A stretch of DNA of 64,000 nucleotides from positions 4,030,001 to 4,094,000 of the forward strand of contig VRMN01000001.1 of assembly GCA_008690995.1 (NCBI GenBank), written 5' to 3'. The notes below the pieces were generated by a model, which was not told the origin of the DNA, did no database searches, and was given only the letters and a program-made list of their open reading frames with translations. Origin of the DNA: Porphyridium purpureum. Lineage: Eukaryota > Rhodophyta > Bangiophyceae > Porphyridiales > Porphyridiaceae. Made by a program: the position numbers and the translations under genes. This document shows positions 47,801-56,242 of this stretch, piece by piece (the stretch's first letter is position 1; each line of letters begins with the position of its first letter).

Positions 47801-48284
47801 CGCTGGGTGTCCGGAAACGCGCAAGTCGACGTCTGGACGAGTGACGTACTTGGTCGCGGGTGGAAACAAGTATCTGGTCGATTGGAGCTCCAGAAGGCAA
47901 CGCTTTGTGAGCTCTTCGACCTCTGAGTCGGAAATGGCCGCTCTGGAAGAGGCGGTGCAGTTATCCTTGTTTCCGGCATTGTCGTTTCTTCGAAGCGTGC
48001 AAGAGGGGGATTATGCGTTGACCCTGCTTTGTGATAGTCAAGTTGTTCTCCGTGCGGTCGAGATGGGCTACTCGCCAAAGTTGCATCACATGGCAGTGAC
48101 CAGAGCCACGGACTTGGCGTGGATACACCAAGTTTGCGAGAAGCAAAAGCTGGTGAGATTGGAATATGTGAGGACGGGGGAAAACGTGTCCGACTTGATG
48201 ACAAAACCTTTGTTTCCGGAAGGTCATATCAGGTGTTGGACTATGTTACGCGTCCCTCAGATCGGAAGGAGGAGCATGGATTAA
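44784..48284 (+). CDS. Pol of tandem copia copy 1, with a Myb-like domain
   Basis: A frame of 1,166 codons. Parts in order: aspartic protease (LVDSGASHNF), integrase with zinc-binding remnant (HMPMRDDCETC) and catalytic core (TDDGNEF, HAEQERFHHT), a Myb/SANT-like domain at residues about 541-600 (WSREEDQAIMDGL, GWGKWERTLQEY), reverse transcriptase (SFDVTSAYLHA, YVDDGLLA) and RNase H (LLCDSQVVLRAVE, LMTKPLF). Integrase before reverse transcriptase marks Ty1/copia. The frame ends 9 bp inside the right LTR. Confidence 0.92.
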   Translation: MLPLRAARPHQTQLPKAEWALGGRPGKLKPRGRSWEVHSRGTEPPGMGFVGEVWRADAASRLLYKRGTLDGESVQFLVDSGASHNFLGSRFVGRFEGRENGMVKLAGGQSVLVHGPVLQHVDLGFWKGPVKFYVGPLQMDAILGWDWLSRVNPRIDWQRGSMDLGLKNVEDCAMVNVVDALSESSGNQACDGEEESASEEVEGKMAGMEHALTHMPMRDDCETCVVAKIKSRPARRLEKDLSTLSFNDEVGIDLVEPGRNVEATDGAKYILTHIDRATRWATLAGLRAKTHTAVAEAWTSVQAGRGWPKVLRTDDGNEFRGNVSNLVRENLVKHEIGVPHRPNSHAEQERFHHTLNQGVRANLLQSGLGKRWFLHAAQHFVFMFNRLHPDKRSGKSPYEMRYGERWKRGKVAVPFGCKVVFKNDQPENKYAPRGKIGVLVGVAEHPLAIWVLPQEEWTSAAPKLTRTQDFKAFPEVFPMRTLETRDDEEVSAREGEIDFHSRQEEPDSQETMVLPTNTAEARVSGNLKEDVPLPIGRRGKRKPRVSWSREEDQAIMDGLRLFGWGKWERTLQEYKAVFRDSRNGKDVRARAHNMGLSEENWKQRAGVAPETPQLNLTTLLQTSQALASSAGREAMQKEVDLMIRFKVWDEQPISREEALKVPGARFVRTHFIFGLKFAELPEEFRKVKCRLVAGGNRIWDASGKVTQDVFDYEVPAGLSAIRMLIALAAILGLKIVSFDVTSAYLHADLSGPPTFAMLPRHVPGGGDGLVVRLRRALYGLPRSGSDFSQDARRRLQKFGWDLIHGEKNVYVKKMAGSASVALLALYVDDGLLACAEKDRGEIFRELRSEFLIEKEPEVLSEGTPLRFLGLTISESAARLSLDHDHYQALVVKEFEEELGQVLRAVKSPGEKMNADAILDVQVEHGHLKIREHVGRLLWLARTVRPDISYAVGVVARYVDSWNVAAERLLVRVMQYLKVPREPLEYLRMTSLKISDVSVLGYADADFAGCPETRKSTSGRVTYLVAGGNKYLVDWSSRRQRFVSSSTSESEMAALEEAVQLSLFPALSFLRSVQEGDYALTLLCDSQVVLRAVEMGYSPKLHHMAVTRATDLAWIHQVCEKQKLVRLEYVRTGENVSDLMTKPLFPEGHIRCWTMLRVPQIGRRSMD

Positions 48285-49064
48285 AAGTGTTCCGGTCCGA
48301 GAGACGCCCTGGGTGTACACCCGGAGGTACGGCGTCTCGGAATTGTTTGAGGTACAGGGGCTTTTTCGCCCGCGTGGTTTTTTACCCTGTACCTCTGGTT
48401 TTGTGCATTGTTGTCTTTCGCCCCGAGGAGCCGAGTCGCGTGTCCGAGGGAAGCAGGAGCCGCTTGGCGGCCGGCCAGCACCCATTGAGCCGCTTGCTGA
48501 CGTGGCTGGCTGTGGCTTCGTTCTGTGGAACGAACGGAGGAAAGCCCAGCCTTTTGGGAGAAATAATTTCTCCCTTCCGCGTCAAGGACAGCAAGGACGG
48601 CGGGGTATATAATGGGCGCGGGCCCGTGCGGTTCCCCGGATTTCTAGAGAGCGGAAGAAGTAGAGGCAAGGGAGAAGGACACAGAGAATAAAAGGAAGAG
48701 TTGTTCTTTGGTGTCGGGTGCCTGGGCGTGGTCGTCGGAAGGCGTGGGGCCTTTTGCTGAGCCTGTGTAGCAGAGCCAGCAGCACATCGTGTCTGGGGGG
48801 TTTCGGTGCTCTTAGAGCACTGAAGGCAGACGGCGGCTTTGTCCGTTACGACACCCTGCCCCTGTCGAGACCGGTGCTGTCTGTGCCGACGCGAAAGGCA
48901 ATAGTAGAGGCCCTATACGTTGGATTTTCCACGCCCCGGGTATGCGTCGTGTGGTTGTGTTCTCTGTGCTGTGTGCGTCGTGTTGCTGGGGTTCGGTCAT
49001 CTGAGAAGGGTTGTGTCATCCGGGTTCGTGCGCTTGTCATCATCAAGCGTGCGAGAATTTAAAG
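48276..49064 (+). repeat. LTR B, 3' LTR of tandem copia copy 1
   Basis: 789 bp, very close to LTR A. Followed by the 17-bp spacer that starts with GAAACA. Confidence 0.92.
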
Positions 49065-49081
49065 GAAACAATGGCGTTTGC
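49065..49081 (+). repeat. 17-bp target-derived spacer, first copy
   Basis: GAAACAATGGCGTTTGC. It holds both target sites, GAAACA and GTTTGC, and recurs exactly at 49872-49888. Confidence 0.9.
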
Positions 49082-49871
49082 ATGGATTAAAAGTGTTCCG
49101 GTCCGAGAGACGCCCTGGGTGTACACCCGGAGGTACGGCGTCTCGGAATTGTTTGAGGTACAGGGGCTTTTTCGCCCGCGTGGTTTTTTACCCTGTACCT
49201 CTGGTTTTGTGCATTGTTGTCTTTCGCCCCGAGGAGCCGTAGTCGCGTGTCCGAGGGAAGCAGGAGCCGCTTGGCGGCCGGCCGGCACCCATTGAGCCGC
49301 TTGCTGACGTGGCTGGCTGTGGCTTCGTTCCGTGGAACGAACGGAGGAAAGCCCAGCCTTTTGGGAGAAATAATTTCTCCCTTCCGCGTCAAGGACAGCA
49401 AGGACGGCGGGGTATATAATGGGCGCGGGCCCGTGCGGTTCCCCGGATTTCTAGAGAGCGGAAGAAGTAGAGGCAAGGGAGAAGGACACAGAGAATAAAA
49501 GGAAGAGTTGTTCTTTGGTGTCGGGTGCCTGGGCGTGGTCGTCGGAAGGCGTGGGGCCTTTTGCTGAGCCTGTGTAGCAGAGCCAGCAGCACATCGTGTC
49601 TGGGGGGTTTCGGTGCTCTTAGAGCACTGAAGGCAGACGGCGGCTTTGTCCGTTACGACACCCTGCCCCTGTCGAGACCGGTGCTGTCTGTGCCGACGCG
49701 AAAGGCAATAGTAGAGGCCCTATACGTTGGATTTTCCACGCCCCGGGTATGCGTCGTGTGGTTGTGTTCTCTGTGCTGTGTGCGTCGTGTTGCTGGGGTT
49801 CGGTCATCTGAGAAGGGTTGTGTCATCCGGGTTCGTGCGCTTGTCATCATCAAGCGTGCGAGAATTTAAAG
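49082..49871 (+). repeat. LTR C, extra hybrid LTR between the two elements
   Basis: 790 bp without internal region of its own, flanked on both sides by the same 17-bp spacer. In its 5' half the diagnostic variants match LTRs D and E; in its 3' half they match A and B. This makes it a crossover product of the two elements' LTRs. Confidence 0.88.
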
Positions 49872-49888
49872 GAAACAATGGCGTTTGC
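49872..49888 (+). repeat. 17-bp target-derived spacer, second copy
   Basis: Identical to 49065-49081. Its last six bases, GTTTGC, are the left target duplication of the next element. Confidence 0.9.
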
Positions 49889-50694
49889 ATGGATTAAAAG
49901 TGTTCCGGTCCGAGAGACGCCCTGGGTGTACACCCGGAGGTACGGCGTCTCGGAATTGTTTGAGGTACAGGGGCTTTTTCGCCCGCGTGGTTTTTTACCC
50001 TGTACCTCTGGTTTTGTGCATTGTTGTCTTTCGCCCCGAGGAGCCGAGTCGCGTGTCCGAGGGAAGCAGGAGCCGCTTGGCGGCCGGCCGGCACCCATTG
50101 AGCCGCTTGCTGACGTGGCTGGCTGTGGCTTCGTTCCGTGGAACGAACGGAGGAAAGCCCAGCCTTTTGGGAGAAATAATTTCTCCCTTCCGCGTCAAGG
50201 ACAGCAAGGACGGCGGGGTATATAATGGGCGCGGGCCCGTGCGGTTCCCCGGATTTCTAGAGAGCGGAAGAAGTAGAGGCAAGGGAGAAGGACACAGAGA
50301 ATAAAGGAAGAGTTGTTCTTTGGTGTCGGGTGCCTGGGCGTGGTCGTCGGAAGACGTGGGGCCTTTTGCTGAGCCTGTGTAGCAGAGCCAGCAGCACATC
50401 GTGTCTGGGGGGTTTCGGTGCTCTTAGAGCACTGAAGGCAGACGGCGGCTTTGTCCGTTACGACACCCTGCCCCTGTCGAGACCGGTGCTGTCTGTGCCG
50501 ACGCGAAAGGCAATAGTAGAGGCCCTATACGTTGGATTTTCCACGCCCCGGGTATTCGTCGTCTGTGTTGTGTGCGTCGTGTGGTTGTGTTCTCTGTGCT
50601 GTGTGCGTCGTGTTGCTGGGGTTCGGTCATCTGAGAAGGGTTGTGTCATCCGGGTTCGTGCGCTTGTCATCATCAAGCGTGCGAGAATTTAAAG
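49889..50694 (+). repeat. LTR D, 5' LTR of tandem copia copy 2
   Basis: 806 bp; the primer binding site TGGTATCA follows directly at 50695. Confidence 0.92.
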
Positions 50695-50716
50695 TGGTAT
50701 CATCGCATCGGCGAAG

Positions 50717-51673
50717 ATGGATTCTGAGGGAATGGACGTGCAGGGCCTGCAGGGCGGCGCGTCGTGGATTGAAGCTTTCAACCAGCTTCATGCTCGTATC
50801 GGAGGACAAGAAATGATGATTGTGCAGCTGCAGGAGGGAAATCGCCTCTTGCAGGAGATGCTGCAGAATGTGATGCATCAGGCATCTGTGTCAGCTGGTC
50901 CCGGCGAAACGGAAAGGACCGTTGCATCGCTGATTGGACGCAGCTTGAGAAAATACGACGGACAGCGCGACAAACTCGTTGTGAACGAGTGGTTGTCGAG
51001 GATGAAGCAAGACTTGGACATGTGCATGCCAGCTGGAGCGCTGGAGTCGCAGAAGGTGATCGTAGCGTCGCGCTTCTTTGAGAAGGATGCCGCGCTCCTG
51101 TGGGCAGCTCGCCCTGAGGAACAGAGGATGGCATTGGCCGAGTCCGGTTGGAATGCGTTCGCGAACTTCGTGCGGACGGCATTTGAGCCGCCGCAGGCAT
51201 ACCTGACTGCTCGAACGAACTTGTATCAGCTGAAGCAGGGCAAGATGACTGTTGCTGAGTTTGAGCAGCGCCTGAGGATGGTGGCTCTATCCGTGGATAG
51301 TGTGACGGATGCCGAGCTCAACACCATCTTCACTCTCGGCCTGAAGGAGAAGCTTCGCCTTGAGGTGGCGCGTCAGGACACGAAGACGCTGGAAGAGTCG
51401 CTGAGGGCGGCGTTGGCTGCGGAGCAGGTTGGTAGGTTTGGAGGAGACATGAGGGAGGCTTTTCATGGCGCCTCGAGTCCAAACTACCGGAACAGCTCGT
51501 CGTATGCCGGGACGGCGCCAATGGATTTGGGCGTCGTGGAGAAACGCCAGCCGGAGAAGCGCAAGCGTGCGGACATGGGCAAAGTCAGATGCTACCATTG
51601 CGGGCAGCGCGGCCACATCAAACCCAATTGCCCAAAGCGGAATGGGCACTTGGCGGGAGGCCCGGAAAACTAA
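50717..51673 (+). CDS. Gag of tandem copia copy 2
   Basis: 318 residues, the same as the Gag of copy 1 as far as I can read, with CCHC knuckle at the end. Confidence 0.9.
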   Translation: MDSEGMDVQGLQGGASWIEAFNQLHARIGGQEMMIVQLQEGNRLLQEMLQNVMHQASVSAGPGETERTVASLIGRSLRKYDGQRDKLVVNEWLSRMKQDLDMCMPAGALESQKVIVASRFFEKDAALLWAARPEEQRMALAESGWNAFANFVRTAFEPPQAYLTARTNLYQLKQGKMTVAEFEQRLRMVALSVDSVTDAELNTIFTLGLKEKLRLEVARQDTKTLEESLRAALAAEQVGRFGGDMREAFHGASSPNYRNSSSYAGTAPMDLGVVEKRQPEKRKRADMGKVRCYHCGQRGHIKPNCPKRNGHLAGGPEN

Positions 51674-54600
51674 AACCTCGAGGGAGAAGTTGGGAGGTGC
51701 ACTCGAGGGGAACGGAACCTCCCGGGATGGGCTTTGTAGGTGAGGTCTGGCGCGCTGATGCGGCGTCAAGGTTGCTCTACAAGCGTGGAACTTTAGATGG
51801 CGAGTCTGTCCAATTTCTGGTGGACAGCGGAGCATCGCACAATTTTCTTGGATCTCGCTTTGTCGGCAGATTTGAAGGGCGCGAGAACGGAATGGTCAAG
51901 CTTGCGGGTGGGCAAAGTGTCTTAGTGCATGGCCCGGTGTTGCAGCATGTTGATCTTGGGTTCTGGAAAGGGCCGGTCAAGTTTTATGTCGGACCGCTGC
52001 AAATGGATGCAATTCTCGGGTGGGACTGGCTGAGTCGCGTGAACCCGAGGATTGATTGGCAGAGGGGTTCGATGGACTTGGGACTTAAAAATGTGGAAGA
52101 TTGTGCGATGGTGAATGTCGTGGACGCTCTTTCCGAGTCAAGCGGAAATCAAGCGTGCGATGGAGAAGAGGAGAGTGCCAGTGAAGAGGTCGAAGGAAAG
52201 ATGGCCGGGATGGAACATGCGTTGACTCACATGCCGATGCGGGATGATTGTGAGACGTGTGTTGTGGCCAAGATCAAGAGCCGACCAGCAAGAAGGCTGG
52301 AGAAGGACTTGTCCACTTTGTCGTTCAATGACGAAGTTGGGATCGACCTGGTGGAGCCCGGACGTAACGTGGAAGCCACCGATGGAGCAAAGTACATACT
52401 GACGCACATCGATAGAGCGACGAGGTGGGCCACACTGGCAGGATTGAGAGCCAAAACGCATACGGCGGTTGCTGAAGCTTGGACAAGCGTGCAAGCCGGG
52501 CGAGGATGGCCAAAGGTACTGAGGACAGATGATGGAAACGAGTTCAGGGGAAATGTGAGCAATTTGGTACGGGAGAATCTCGTGAAGCATGAGATTGGGG
52601 TCCCACATAGACCGAATAGCCACGCTGAACAGGAACGTTTCCATCATACTTTGAATCAGGGGGTACGAGCAAATCTCCTGCAGTCTGGGCTGGGAAAGCG
52701 GTGGTTTTTGCATGCCGCTCAGCATTTCGTATTCATGTTCAATCGGCTGCACCCAGACAAGAAGTCTGGGAAGTCTCCGTATGAAATGAGGTACGGTGAG
52801 AGATGGAAGCGGGGGAAGGTAGCAGTACCATTTGGGTGCAAGGTGGTTTTCAAGAATGATCAACCTGAGAACAAGTATGCACCCAGAGGAAAGATTGGAG
52901 TCCTTGTTGGAGTTGCGGAGCATCCGCTGGCAATCTGGGTCCTTCCTCAGGAGGAGTGGACGAGTGCGGCACCGAAGCTGACTCGCACTCAGGACTTCAA
53001 GGCGTTCCCTGAAGTGTTTCCAATGCGGACTTTGGAAACAAGGGATGACGAGGAGGTCTCGGCACGTGAGGGTGAAATCGACTTCCACCCTAGGCAGGAA
53101 GAACCGGATAGTCAAGAGACTATGGTGTTGCCTACGAATACGGCCGAGGCGCGTGTGTCCGGGAACTTGGAGGAGGATGTTCCCCTACCTATTGGAAGAA
53201 GGGGGAAACGAAAACCCAGTGTAGCTTGGAGCCGGGAAGAGGATCAGGCCATCATGGATGGCTTACGGCTCTTTGGCTGGGGGAAGTGGGAAAGAACTCT
53301 GCAAGAATACAAGGCAGTGTTCCGCGATTCAAGAAACGGAAAGGATGTGCGAGCCCGGGCTCATAATATGGGCCTCTCGGAGGAAAATTGGAAGCAACGC
53401 GCAGGAGCTGCTCCAGAAACACCGCAATTGAACTTGACAACTTTGTTGCAGACGAGCCAAGCTCTGGCTTCTCCGGCTGGAAGAGAAGCCATGCAAAAAG
53501 AAGTGGACTTGATGATCCGATTCAAGGTATGGGATGAGCAACCTATTTCAAGGGAAGAAGCTCTCAAGGTCCCAGGCGCACGATTCGTGCGGACACACTT
53601 TATTTTCGGATTGAAGTTCGCTGAGCTTCCGGAGGAGTTTCGCAAGGTCAAGTGTCGGCTTGTTGCTGGTGGAAATAGGATTTGGGATGCCTCAGGGAAG
53701 GTCACTCAGGATGTGTTTGACTATGAGGTGCCCGCGGGCCTGTCTGCGATCAGAATGCTGATAGCTTTGGCCGCTATCCTAGGATTGAAGATCGTATCGT
53801 TCGATGTGACGTCGGCGTACTTACACGCTGGCTTGTCAGGACCACCGACGTTTGCCATGTTGCCCCGACACGTTCCAGGAGGAGGTGATGGACTTGTCGT
53901 TCGCTTGAGGAGGGCGCTTTATGGCTTGCCAAGAAGCGGGTCTGACTTTTCCCAGGATGCCCGCAGAAGACTTCAGAAGTTCGGGTGGGATTTGATTCAC
54001 GGCGAGAAGAATGTATACGTGAAAAAGATGGCGGGAAGTGCATCTGTTGCACTCCTAGCCTTGTATGTCGACGATGGTCTGCTCGCGTGTGCCGAGAAGG
54101 ATCGGGGTGAGATATTTCGAGAGTTGAGGTCAGAGTTCCTCATTGAGAAGGAGCCGGAAGTCCTCTCGGAAGGAGCCCCGTTAAGGTTCCTAGGACTCAC
54201 GATCTCGGAGTCGGCGGCACGGCTTTCGTTGGATCATGATCACTACCAAGCTTTGGTGGTGAAGGAATTCGAAGAAGAACTTGGGCAGGTGCTGCGAGCG
54301 GTGAAATCACCAGGTGAGAAAATGAATGCTGACGCTGTATTGGATGTTCAAGTCGAACATGGACATCTGAAAATACGCGAGCATGTTGGGCGGCTGCTGT
54401 GGTTGGCCAGGACGGTCAGACCAGATATCTCCTACGCAGTTGGAGTGGTGGCTCGGTACGTGGATAGCTGGAACGTAGCAGCTGAGAGACTCCTGGTTCG
54501 CGTCATGCAATACTTGAAGGTTCCTCGTGAACCACTTGAGTATTTGCGGATGACGTCATTGAAGGTCGGTGACGTAAGCGTCTTGGGCTATGCTGATGCC

Positions 54601-55089
54601 GACTTTGCTGGATGCCCGGAAACGCGCAAGTCAACGTCTGGAAGAGTGACGTACTTGGTCGCGGGTGGAAACAAGTATCTGGTCGATTGGAGCTCCAGAA
54701 GGCAACGCTTTGTGAGCTCTTCGACCTCTGAGTCTGAGATGGCCGCTCTGGAAGAAGCGGTGCAGTTGTCTCTGTTTCCGGCATTGTCGTTTCTTCGAAG
54801 CGTGCAGGAGGGGGATTATGCGTTGACCCTGCTTTGTGATAGTCAAGTTGTTCTCCGTGCGGTCGAGATGGGATATTCGCCAAAGCTGCATCACATGGCA
54901 GTAACCAGAGCCACGGACTTGGCGTGGATACACCAAATTTGCGAGAAGCAAAAGTTGGTGAGATTGGAGTATGTGAGGACGGGAGAAAACGTGTCCGACT
55001 TGATGACAAAGCCTTTGTTTCCGGAAGGTCATATCAGGTGTTGGACTATGTTACGCGTCCCTCAGATCGGAAGGAGGAGCATGGATTAA
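51589..55089 (+). CDS. Pol of tandem copia copy 2, with a Myb-like domain
   Basis: A frame of 1,166 codons with the same parts as copy 1: protease, integrase, Myb/SANT-like domain, reverse transcriptase, RNase H. It differs from copy 1 at a small number of residues spread along its length. The frame ends 9 bp inside LTR E. Confidence 0.92.
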   Translation: MLPLRAARPHQTQLPKAEWALGGRPGKLKPRGRSWEVHSRGTEPPGMGFVGEVWRADAASRLLYKRGTLDGESVQFLVDSGASHNFLGSRFVGRFEGRENGMVKLAGGQSVLVHGPVLQHVDLGFWKGPVKFYVGPLQMDAILGWDWLSRVNPRIDWQRGSMDLGLKNVEDCAMVNVVDALSESSGNQACDGEEESASEEVEGKMAGMEHALTHMPMRDDCETCVVAKIKSRPARRLEKDLSTLSFNDEVGIDLVEPGRNVEATDGAKYILTHIDRATRWATLAGLRAKTHTAVAEAWTSVQAGRGWPKVLRTDDGNEFRGNVSNLVRENLVKHEIGVPHRPNSHAEQERFHHTLNQGVRANLLQSGLGKRWFLHAAQHFVFMFNRLHPDKKSGKSPYEMRYGERWKRGKVAVPFGCKVVFKNDQPENKYAPRGKIGVLVGVAEHPLAIWVLPQEEWTSAAPKLTRTQDFKAFPEVFPMRTLETRDDEEVSAREGEIDFHPRQEEPDSQETMVLPTNTAEARVSGNLEEDVPLPIGRRGKRKPSVAWSREEDQAIMDGLRLFGWGKWERTLQEYKAVFRDSRNGKDVRARAHNMGLSEENWKQRAGAAPETPQLNLTTLLQTSQALASPAGREAMQKEVDLMIRFKVWDEQPISREEALKVPGARFVRTHFIFGLKFAELPEEFRKVKCRLVAGGNRIWDASGKVTQDVFDYEVPAGLSAIRMLIALAAILGLKIVSFDVTSAYLHAGLSGPPTFAMLPRHVPGGGDGLVVRLRRALYGLPRSGSDFSQDARRRLQKFGWDLIHGEKNVYVKKMAGSASVALLALYVDDGLLACAEKDRGEIFRELRSEFLIEKEPEVLSEGAPLRFLGLTISESAARLSLDHDHYQALVVKEFEEELGQVLRAVKSPGEKMNADAVLDVQVEHGHLKIREHVGRLLWLARTVRPDISYAVGVVARYVDSWNVAAERLLVRVMQYLKVPREPLEYLRMTSLKVGDVSVLGYADADFAGCPETRKSTSGRVTYLVAGGNKYLVDWSSRRQRFVSSSTSESEMAALEEAVQLSLFPALSFLRSVQEGDYALTLLCDSQVVLRAVEMGYSPKLHHMAVTRATDLAWIHQICEKQKLVRLEYVRTGENVSDLMTKPLFPEGHIRCWTMLRVPQIGRRSMD

Positions 55090-55887
55090 AAGTGTTCCGG
55101 TCCGAGAGACGCCCTGGGTGTACACCCGGAGGTACGGCGTCTCGGAATTGTTTGAGGTACAGGGGCTTTTTCGCCCGCGTGGTTTTTTACCCTGTACCTC
55201 TGGTTTTGTGCATTGTTGTCTTTCGCCCCGAGGAGCCGCAGTCGCGTGTCCGAGGGAAGCAGGAGCCGCTTGGCGGCCGGCCGGCACCCATTGAGCCGCT
55301 TGCTGACGTGGCTGGCTGTGGCTTCGTTCCGTGGAACGAACGGAGGAAAGCCCAGCCTTTTGGGAGAAATAATTTCTCCCTTCCGCGTCAAGGACAGCAA
55401 GGACGGCGGGGTATATAATGGGCGCGGGCCCGTGCGGTTCCCCGGATTTCTAGAGAGCGGAAGAAGTAGAGGCAAGGGAGAAGGACACAGAGAATAAAGG
55501 AAGAGTTGTTCTTTGGTGTCGGGTGCCTGGGCGTGGTCGTCGGAAGACGTGGGGCCTTTTGCTGAGCCTGTGTAGCAGAGCCAGCAGCACATCGTGTCTG
55601 GGGGGTTTCGGTGCTCTTAGAGCACTGAAGGCAGACGGCGGCTTTGTCCGTTACAACACCCTGCCCCTGTCGAGACCGGTGCTGTCTGTGCCGACGCGAA
55701 AGGCAATAGTAGAGGCCCTATACGTTGGATTTTCCACGCCCCGGGTATTCGTCGTCTGTGTTGTGTGCGTCGTGTGGTTGTGTTCTCTGTGCTGTGTGCG
55801 TCGTGTTGCTGGGGTTCGGTCATCTGAGAAGGGTTGTGTCATCCGGGTTCGTGCGCTTGTCATCATCAAGCGTGCGAGAATTTAAAG
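55081..55887 (+). repeat. LTR E, 3' LTR of tandem copia copy 2
   Basis: 807 bp, nearly identical to LTR D, followed by GTTTGC and then the right piece of the older insertion. Confidence 0.92.
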
Positions 55888-55893
55888 GTTTGC

Positions 55894-55954
55894 GCATAGT
55901 GGAGCGATTGCACCTGTGGGTCCGGGCCTGTTGGATTTTCCACATTTAATGCAA
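55894..55954. other. Unidentified older insertion, right piece
   Basis: Between the copia target duplication and the start of Fanzor similarity. With 42834-43094 it would make one insertion of roughly 340 bp, older than the copia elements. Ends ATGCAA just before GAAAAA. Confidence 0.35.
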
Positions 55955-56175
55955 GAAAAACTGGTTCGAAGCTGGTGCCTGTCAATGAGGCCTATACCTC
56001 AAAGACGTGCAGCGCATGTGGAACCATAAACGCGAACTTGGGCGGCGCCAAGACTTTTAGGTGTCGCTCCAGCGTGTGCGGAATGGTCATGGACCGCGAC
56101 ATCAACGGCGCAAAGAACATTTTATTGCGCAATCACAAAGCGCTGGGGATTTCGGTCCCCAGCATTGGGGCCTGA
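55955..56175 (+). pseudogene. Fanzor (eukaryotic TnpB), 3' part
   Basis: The last part of the gene, to the TGA at 56173-56175. It reads TGSKLVPVNEAYTSKTCSAC, where the Glu is the alternative catalytic residue of Fanzors with a rearranged RuvC site. The zinc ribbon follows (CSACG and CRSSVCG, the second pair with one or two extra residues against the usual C..C), then RuvC-III VMDRDINGAKNIL and a tail ending ISVPSIGA. These motifs complete what the 5' part at 41.2-42.8 kb lacks, and both pieces are on the plus strand in the same order, so they come from one gene. The phase of this piece does not follow simply from the 5' part, so the gene carries more than one disruption besides the insertions. 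Confidence 0.85.
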
Positions 56176-56242
56176 CCCTGCCGGGGAAACCCGGTGCACG
56201 GTGTCTTGGGACACCGCCGAACTTGATGTTCGGATCAGGCGG
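56142..56242 (+). ncRNA. Candidate Fanzor guide RNA (omega RNA) scaffold
   Basis: Overlaps the last 34 bases of the Fanzor frame and runs just past it. An 8-bp perfect hairpin lies at 56142-56163 (GCTGGGGA, loop TTTCGG). Then a cloverleaf: an outer 6-bp stem GCCTGA (56170-56175, containing the stop codon) pairs with TCAGGC (56235-56240). Inside it are hairpin CCGGG-GAAA-CCCGG (56181-56194), a 7-bp hairpin CGGTGTC-TTGG-GACACCG (56199-56216) and a 6-bp hairpin CCGAAC-TTGAT-GTTCGG (56217-56233). All stems are perfect. TnpB and Fanzor guide RNAs start in or near the 3' end of the gene and end in a guide taken from DNA beyond the element. Position and structure fit; expression is unproven, and the linked nuclease is broken. 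Confidence 0.65.

Larger units (their letters stand above)
43101..49064 (+). mobile_element. Ty1/copia LTR retrotransposon, copy 1 of a tandem pair, whole-looking
   Basis: 5,964 bp with 789-bp LTRs at both ends that differ at only a few positions, so the insertion is young. Order: LTR, primer binding site (TGGTATCA at 43890, initiator-Met tRNA type), gag, pol, purine-rich tract (GGAAGGAGGAGC), LTR. It is flanked by GAAACA on both sides. The family differs from the copia element at 25 kb: longer LTRs, separate gag and pol frames, and a Myb-like domain in pol. It sits inside the split Fanzor locus. Confidence 0.93.
49889..55887 (+). mobile_element. Ty1/copia LTR retrotransposon, copy 2 of the tandem pair, whole-looking
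   Basis: 5,999 bp, same family and orientation as copy 1, with LTRs of 806 and 807 bp that differ at about two positions. GTTTGC precedes it (49883-49888) and follows it (55888-55893). Its LTRs are longer than those of copy 1 because of an 18-bp insertion in the GT-rich part. Gag and pol frames are full length like those of copy 1, with scattered differences, so the two are separate insertions rather than a recent duplication. Confidence 0.93.
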
